NCBI GenBank assembly: GCA_026214975.1
Contig: CM047808.1
Coordinates: forward strand, 10,442,267 to 10,506,266
Reading direction: 5' to 3'
From: Gentiana macrophylla
Taxonomy: Eukaryota > Streptophyta > Magnoliopsida > Gentianales > Gentianaceae
DNA length: 64,000 bases
The notes beneath the pieces are model-generated. The model made no database searches. It saw only the letters and a list, made by a program, of their open reading frames with translations, and was not told where the DNA came from. Below, one piece after another: positions 58,635 to 64,000 of this stretch (its first letter is position 1; each line of letters opens with the position of its first letter). The position numbers and the translations under genes are program-made.

Positions 58635-58766
58635 TAGTACAAAACGCGCAGTAAAGTAGATCTTTTCTACTTTTGCTTGATAGATGTATTCTATAAAAGG
58701 AAAGAGCAACAACCAACCTTTTGCTCATTCTTTCCTTTCTTCTATTTTAATTTCTCTATTTCGTAA

Positions 58767-59640
58767 ATGTCTAACCGATCCTCTCCTCGGTTAATAGTTA
58801 TGAGCCACATACGCTGATGGTGTGGTCCCAAGGCGGCATGCCTCTTGTTTTCATAATAACGCCCCGAGACATCTAAATTTCGTCCGCTCTCCTATTCTCG
58901 ATGGAGAAAGGCTTAAACACCAAAAAATTGATCGCTGGGGACGAATCTAATCCGAGGTCATGGGTGGAAAAAGTTGATAAGGACTCCTGCAGGACGAGTA
59001 AACATTTCGATAGTTAGAGATTTCTTTGCGCTCTCAATGAGATAACGACAAGAGCCTCATCTCAACTTATTACGCTTAGGGAATCGTTATTTCATTTTCA
59101 CCAGCTTATCATAAATCAAATCTATCAAATTCCACCATGTACTTTTGATCAAAACCCACACTTCGAGTTTCTTTGGGAACTTGGGGATGCGATAATGTTG
59201 TAAACCGCATCGCAGGCCTTCGATTCAGATTTCCGCTGTTTGATCATAACTATGATTCTTCAACTCGCTTTATCCCCTCATTTAAGGGCTTGGAAACGCT
59301 TCATTAATTCTCGGATCTATCCAACTGTAGATTTTTATGGGGTTACGGATGATGAGATGTCATTGTTGTATCGCTGGATCGTGGAGCATACATTGATCGG
59401 GGAGTTTTGATTTTTAAGACCGCAATTAATTTTGCGAAGAGAAAGACGTAATAGGGGAAAACCGCTACCATTTGCCTGGTTATCTCTCACCTTTGTATCC
59501 AATCAATCACGTGCTCGAGTTTGCTATCGACGAGATTTTTCCATCTCGTGATTCTCGCTAGATTACTTCCGTGGATACTCCCGGATGTTCATCTACGGTT
59601 TGATAATCGCCAGAGTTGTGTTGCTAAGATGGTAGTTGTT
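58767..59640 (+). pseudogene. Second extra ORF of the Athila-like element
   Basis: ATG at 58767 (MSNRSSPRLIVMSHI), then frequent stops. Readable pieces include KRFINSRIYPTVDFYGVTDDEMSLLYRWIVEH (near 59295-59390, quoted as YPTVDFYGVTDDEM and LLYRWIVEH) and LPGYLSPLYPINHVLEFAIDEIFPSRDSR (near 59475-59560). These resemble a plant transposon-protein domain more than a cellular gene. I cannot assign a function. Separate TATA-like and leader signals upstream suggest it was once transcribed independently. Confidence 0.45.
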
Positions 59641-61211
59641 TAAATTAGTTGTTTAATTGTTTTTTGTTGTTTGTTGCTTTTATTTATAGTTTGTAATAGT
59701 GTTTAATATATATGTCATTTTCTTTAATCAAAATAATATATGGTTGCTAAAAATAAGAAATAATAATCAAATCATATAAAATTTTAATTTTATTTGCAAC
59801 TCATTTTTTATTTACTCATCAACATCGGATTTATGTCATTTCGTAAGTGGGGAGTGGAAGTAAGTTAGTAAATAAAAATTAAAATTTTCTTATATAAATG
59901 TATACTTAATTGCTCAATACTTAGTTTAATTTTTCTTGAAACAAAATAATTAGATAATATATAATTAATATGAATAAAAACAATATAAATTGGTAAGAAT
60001 AGATTTTAATTAAGTAAAATAAAGTAGATATATTATAATTATATTATATATGTCAATTTTAGATCTTTATAAGATTTTAAGTATATGTAACTATACATAA
60101 ATATTATCAAGTAAGTTTCATATGAAATTTTAGCAAATATACTTATATTTATAATGAATTTTTAGAATAATTTTCTTTGTAAAATGAAATATGAATATGG
60201 AATCGGATTAGAATGATGAGATTTTGACACCACAAAATTACCTCAACCTTGATTAGAGTGATCAAGACCTCACTCTCGAAATATTTTTTGATCATAACCA
60301 CCCTTGGCTTATTTTGGTCTACATTTCCTAAAAATCCTACGAGTTTGTACGTATTTATGAAAGGAGATGATAGCACGTGTTTTAAGGATGGTGTATGTTG
60401 AGGTGAAAAAAAAAAAAAAAAAAAAAAAAAACCATATTAATCGAATACTGTATCTTCCTTATCTTTGATCAACAGATATCGGTAGTAGCTTCCAATGATT
60501 TGAGTGCAAGAGGTGTTATCTAGAAACGCCCTATATCACTACGAGGTATAAAGCTCCCGATAAAAATTTGAATCATAAGATCTCAAGAATGATTACGAGT
60601 TTAAGGAAACCGACTCGTAATTTTAGATCGAAAGAGTATTACTCCGATCAATCTTGATGAAGCAATGCCTCAGAAATTTGATTTTCTACACACACTCACG
60701 CTTTTAGTTCTTAATATTGAAAAAGAAGAGAGAAAATCTGAAAAATAGTTGGAAAAGGAGATATTATTAATCGAAACTGCTTTTGATCAAACGTGAAGGT
60801 GTAAGACGCATTTACTTGCTTCTTCTCTTTTGATTTCTTTTCTATCTTTTCGATTAACCAATGTCCTATCCTAAAAGTATTAGCCATCTTGTCAATTACT
60901 TGACTTAGTCTTTGATTCCAAATATTTCATATAAGTTGAGATAGGAAAATAATTCTAGAATTTTAATTATATTTATTGAGTAAATGTTGTGAAATTTCAT
61001 TTGAATAATAGTTGATAAATAATTTATCAAAGTTATCTACACTTTTATCTTATTAATTTCTAAGAAAGATATAATTAATATGTTTATAATATTGAAATGA
61101 TATTTTACTAATTTAAAAATTGTATCTACCACTTATATTATTTTTATCGTAATTTTTATATATTATCGCTTATTTTGCTTTATGACGATCAAAGAGCTAA
61201 GTGGGAGTAGT
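59641..61211 (+). other. AT-rich 3' untranslated region of the Athila-like element
   Basis: No gene is visible. Very AT-rich, with an A run of about 26 bases at 60405-60430, then the polypurine tract gctaagtgggagtagt (about 61196-61211) that would prime plus-strand DNA synthesis. Confidence 0.7.
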
Positions 61212-61739
61212 TGATGTGTAACATTTATATGATAAAATTACGATGTTTTATATACGTTATCGACTCTTTTTATATAAAATATAATAAAATATAACGATAA
61301 TCTTATAAAATATTAATAGCTATGAATAAATCTAAATACCATAAAAATATAGTAAAAAATGATAAAAGTTATAAATTTTGTACCGGTTAATAACCGAGTG
61401 TCGTGTCGATTCACGTGGGTATTTTTGGTATTTTACGACCTTAGGTAAACCACGACCCAGAGTGACGACATTTTGTGGAGTAAAATCATATCTTTTGAAG
61501 GAATAAAGGAAGTGCCAAGAGATTTAAAGTTCAGTTTGACCAACGATTCGCGACGCCATATCAAGTTATATTTTCAACGAACAAATGGCCCAGCAAAAAG
61601 GCATTTTCTGAAAAAGAAGTCTTCATGGAAGTTATAGATCTCCTCAAGAGCTTTCCAACGATATTGAATTATGTCATTTGGAGATCCAGAGCTCAAGTTA
61701 TGATTTTATCAAGTTTCGATTAAGATTGAAAAATCTATC

Positions 61740-61771
61740 CGGATCGATCCGATTTACCTCGGATCGATCCG
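61740..61771 (+). repeat. CGGATCGATCCG doublet 1, 3' LTR
   Basis: Perfect sites at 61740-61751 and 61760-61771, 20 bp apart. Confidence 0.95.
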
Positions 61772-61837
61772 AGGAGGCATAATGATTATCCAAAGATGTG
61801 GCCCCGCAGAGAATATCCTGGATAATATTTTTATTCC

Positions 61838-61869
61838 CGGATCGATCCGCCCTTTCTCGGATCGATCCG
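61838..61869 (+). repeat. CGGATCGATCCG doublet 2, 3' LTR
   Basis: Perfect sites at 61838-61849 and 61858-61869, 20 bp apart, 16 bp before the TATA box. Confidence 0.95.
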
Positions 61870-63146
61870 CAAGTGGAAAATTGCCTATAAAAGGGCAAGA
61901 TTGCATGCATATGCACGAGAGGTACCAAATATATTTCTTTTACCTCTTTCTAGTAGTAGTAGTATGTATATATATAGGCCTTATGCCATAAATAAAGTAG
62001 TATCGCCATAATGCTCGAGAAATTATCGGAAGATCAATGTTGTTGAAGTTGTTGTAGCATCCGCATTTAATACATCTTCCGATCCAATCGTTGTAATCGG
62101 GTAAAATTTCTAAAGTATTTATGTTTATTATGTTTGTTTTTTATCTTTCGTATAATGTTAGTAGGCTAAATCTAATAACTAGCCAAAGTTATGTAATCGC
62201 TTTATTTCGATCTTTTCGGTAAAGGAATGTTGTCTAAGTAAAATTGAATAAAAATTGAGTTAATTGAATCTTTTCTATTGATAAAGTTTGACTTGAAAGA
62301 ATTCATAATCTAATTATGAATTGACGCCTCGTAATTAAGTTATGAACTCGTTAATAGAAAAACCGAGAGGTAAAATTGGCCGAGTGAAAACGTGACAACG
62401 GAATCCGCTTTCTATTCGGGGCGATTTGTCCTAAAAGATAAATCTTATTAAAATTTGTACTCAAGATCGTAATAATGTTAAAATCATCGCTTAATTGAAA
62501 CTTAAACCGAAAGTTGAATCGCCCGCCCTTGACAACCGGAACTTTTAAATAAAATTGACCGCTTGACGAACGGAATGACTCCTTTTATTCAAAGGTAGAA
62601 TCGCACTTTCGGACCTGCTCGTAAAAACCGTAATAGCTTGTGGATTTGGACTGATGACAATGGACATATGACAATTTCATACGCTAATGTGAGGACGAAT
62701 TGTTAACCTTAGGAGTACACCGTTTCATTTACTCAATTGAACCTAAAGATCGAGCACATTCCATTCACTGAAAAGATCGTATAAATCAATTATATAAACT
62801 TTGGCTAGTTCTCTAATAATATATTTGGCATCTATATATTTATATCTATATATATATACTTTGCAACTTATGCACATCTATATATATTTATATATCTATA
62901 TATATTATATTAGAATAAAATTTTAATTTACGTATTTATTTTATGTTGACTAGAATAGTAGTGATCTGTGTTATAAAATTGCGGTTTAGATCGAGTTAAT
63001 AAAAGCTCTTTGGTGTTTAACCACACTTAGAAGAATTACAAAGTTCCCTGAGGATACGATACTCTGACTCACCATACTAGCACTACAGTTTGACCCGATA
63101 CACTGTCGGTTAAGGACTGGTATTAGCACTAGAAAAGGCCACGTCA

Positions 63147-63268
63147 CATACAGGTTGTTATTCATGATGCAAAGCTTTGAAAATCAGAAACTTGAAAAAG
63201 TTTTCAAAGTATTTTCACAAGCACAACAAGTAGGATTACTTCGCAATGTAGCATCGCTCGATACCAAT
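63147..63268 (-). other. Copia-B gag start, leader and primer binding site
   Basis: On the minus strand the leader follows the primer site ttggtatcgagc (63268-63257, tRNA-iMet type) and ends at an ATG at about 63163. The first codons MNNNLY lead straight into ARTMLMCSLDRFDEYK across the Athila-like insertion. The first base pairs (63147-63151) are the right catac duplication. Confidence 0.8.
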
Positions 63269-64000
63269 TGTTGGTCCCTTGAAAAGGTTTTTGTTAAGTT
63301 TAGAGGGGGGGTGAATAAACTTAACACTTAAAAACTTTTGGAGTTAACAAACTCAAAGAAGGTCGATGCTTTCTGACCGCTCGATAGTCCGATGACCACT
63401 CGCAGTCTCTGGACGATGAGATATCACTGAATTTGTTACAGCGGAATATATTCAAATTAAGCCTTATTACTTGTTGTTTAAATGTGATACTAAGTATTAG
63501 ATACTCTGTAGTGTAAGTGTGTGATTCAGTTGCTAGTTTCAGTAGGTTGATGTGATCAGTGTACTAAATGCAGAAATTAAATGTAGAAAGTAAGTAGGCA
63601 AATTTTATAGTGGTTCCAGGTGGTGTAATCCTATCACCCACTATTCTCCTGTGATGTTGGAGGAAATTCACTAGAGATCTTTGAGGTTGCGCTTACAAAA
63701 ATCCCTAAGTCGTCATCATCCTTCACCAATAACTATGGCTTCACAAACCGAACACTTGAAACAGTAGGATTGTCGCTCCAAAGTATTCCACCTGGTCCTT
63801 GAAGGGTAGGATTTCCTCTTCACCACACTCCACCACAAACAACAGCTTCTTGACACCTAAGTGCTTCTCTCTGTCTTCAAGAGGTTTCTTGTAAAAGAAA
63901 GTTTGAATCAAGTAAATGATTCAACAGTCAGCAGCTTAATCAGGATGAAATGATCAGCAGCTTAATATCTTCAAGTGTGTGAACTTGATGTAACTTAATA
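63269..64000 (-). repeat. Copia-B 5' LTR (partial)
   Basis: The LTR ends (minus strand) GGGACCAACA at 63269 beside the primer site. Its start lies beyond the window. A G run (about 63304-63311) and a weak 19-20-bp direct repeat gaccrctcg (63376, 63395) are present. The 3' LTR partner survives only as its first 60 bp or so at 37089-37146. Confidence 0.75.

Larger units (their letters stand above)
58243..58766 (+). promoter_or_regulatory. Intergenic region with two doublets, TATA box and CT-rich leader
   Basis: A T run (about 58302-58322), doublets at 58530-58561 and 58603-58634, a TATA box tataaaag at 58692-58699, and a CT-rich leader (58726-58760) end at an ATG at 58767. The order is the same as in this element's LTR promoter, which suggests an internal promoter. 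I infer this from layout only. Confidence 0.55.
47517..63146 (+). mobile_element. Complete Athila-like Ty3/gypsy element, nested in Copia-B gag
   Basis: LTRs 47517-49454 and 61212-63146 start TGATGTGTAAC and end GGCCACGTCA. Target duplication catac (47512-47516, 63147-63151). A tRNA-Asp-type primer site (ccgcgccgctgccgggaac, about 49461-49480) follows the left LTR, and a purine tract (gctaagtgggagtagt) precedes the right LTR. Order is gag, protease, RT, RNase H, integrase, two extra ORFs, and a long AT-rich 3' region. About 15.6 kb. All frames are damaged. Confidence 0.93.
61212..63146 (+). repeat. Athila-like 3' LTR
   Basis: 1935 bp and colinear with 47517-49454, with doublets at 61740-61771 and 61838-61869 and a TATA box at 61886-61893. 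Differences from the 5' LTR are mostly at CG- and CHG-containing sites. AT tracts agree. Confidence 0.93.
37089..64000 (-). mobile_element. Copia-B: Ty1/copia element carrying two nested insertions, 5' LTR leaving the window
   Basis: Minus strand. Its parts in element order are: 5' LTR (63269 to beyond 64000), primer site (63257-63268, ttggtatcgagc), gag start (63163-63152), gag (47516-45248), protease (about 45235-44854), integrase (44866-44598 and 39645-39141), linker, RT and RNase H (38564-37201), and the start of the 3' LTR (37146 or slightly above, to about 37089). It is interrupted by a Tat-type fragment in integrase and by a complete Athila-like element ten codons into gag. The 3' LTR is cut off at the left. 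Confidence 0.88.

Overview
This window is plant nuclear DNA, most likely from a flowering plant with a repeat-rich genome. The evidence is Ty1/copia and Ty3/gypsy LTR retrotransposons with tRNA-iMet and tRNA-Asp primer sites, a chromodomain-bearing chromovirus, Athila/Tat-type elements, a tRNA-derived SINE, a MITE, and a small cluster of plant F-box/FBA genes. I cannot name the species. Only one gene looks intact: an F-box protein at 25674-26846 on the minus strand. Almost everything else is transposon.

Layout. 1-2295: remnants of an F-box cluster plus a MITE. 2296-25339: a first nest, three levels deep, with a clean 5-bp target-site duplication at every level. Copia-1 (+, TSD cagaa) carries a Tekay-like chromovirus (6028-24324, minus, TSD gggtg), whose 3' LTR carries Copia-2 (6737-16101, +, TSD ctaag). 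25340-28620: the intact F-box gene, a duplicated 250-bp sequence, and a SINE-headed insertion with a 16-bp TSD. 28620-32770: Copia-A (minus), truncated at both ends. 32773-about 37088: the 3' part of a Tat/Athila-type element (minus). About 37089 to beyond 64000: Copia-B (minus), split by a Tat/Athila-type fragment (39646-about 44597, +) and by a complete Athila-like element (47517-63146, +, TSD catac).

The elements follow standard biology: gag, protease, integrase and RT-RNase H in copia order, or protease, RT, RNase H and integrase in gypsy order. The Athila-type elements also carry extra open reading frames of the 'putative plant transposon protein' type between integrase and 3' LTR. Nearly all frames are broken. 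Paired-LTR differences sit in CG/CHG contexts while AT-only stretches match exactly, so part of the damage may be base-calling error in methylated DNA.

The most interesting signal is a recurring architecture that ordinary annotation does not name. Several element families carry short palindromes in pairs whose start-to-start distance is 19-21 bp, mostly 20 or 21. The palindrome differs by family: CGGATCGATCCG in the Athila-like element, GGACGCCCGTCC in both the Tekay LTR and the 39.6-kb Tat-type fragment, and CGATTAATCG in the 32.8-kb Tat-type fragment. Doublets stand upstream of LTR TATA boxes and again upstream of internal env-like ORFs, one of which has its own TATA box. Two hairpin arrays (9126-9406 and 41086-41578) lie in retroelement non-coding regions, and the second shows compensatory stem changes.
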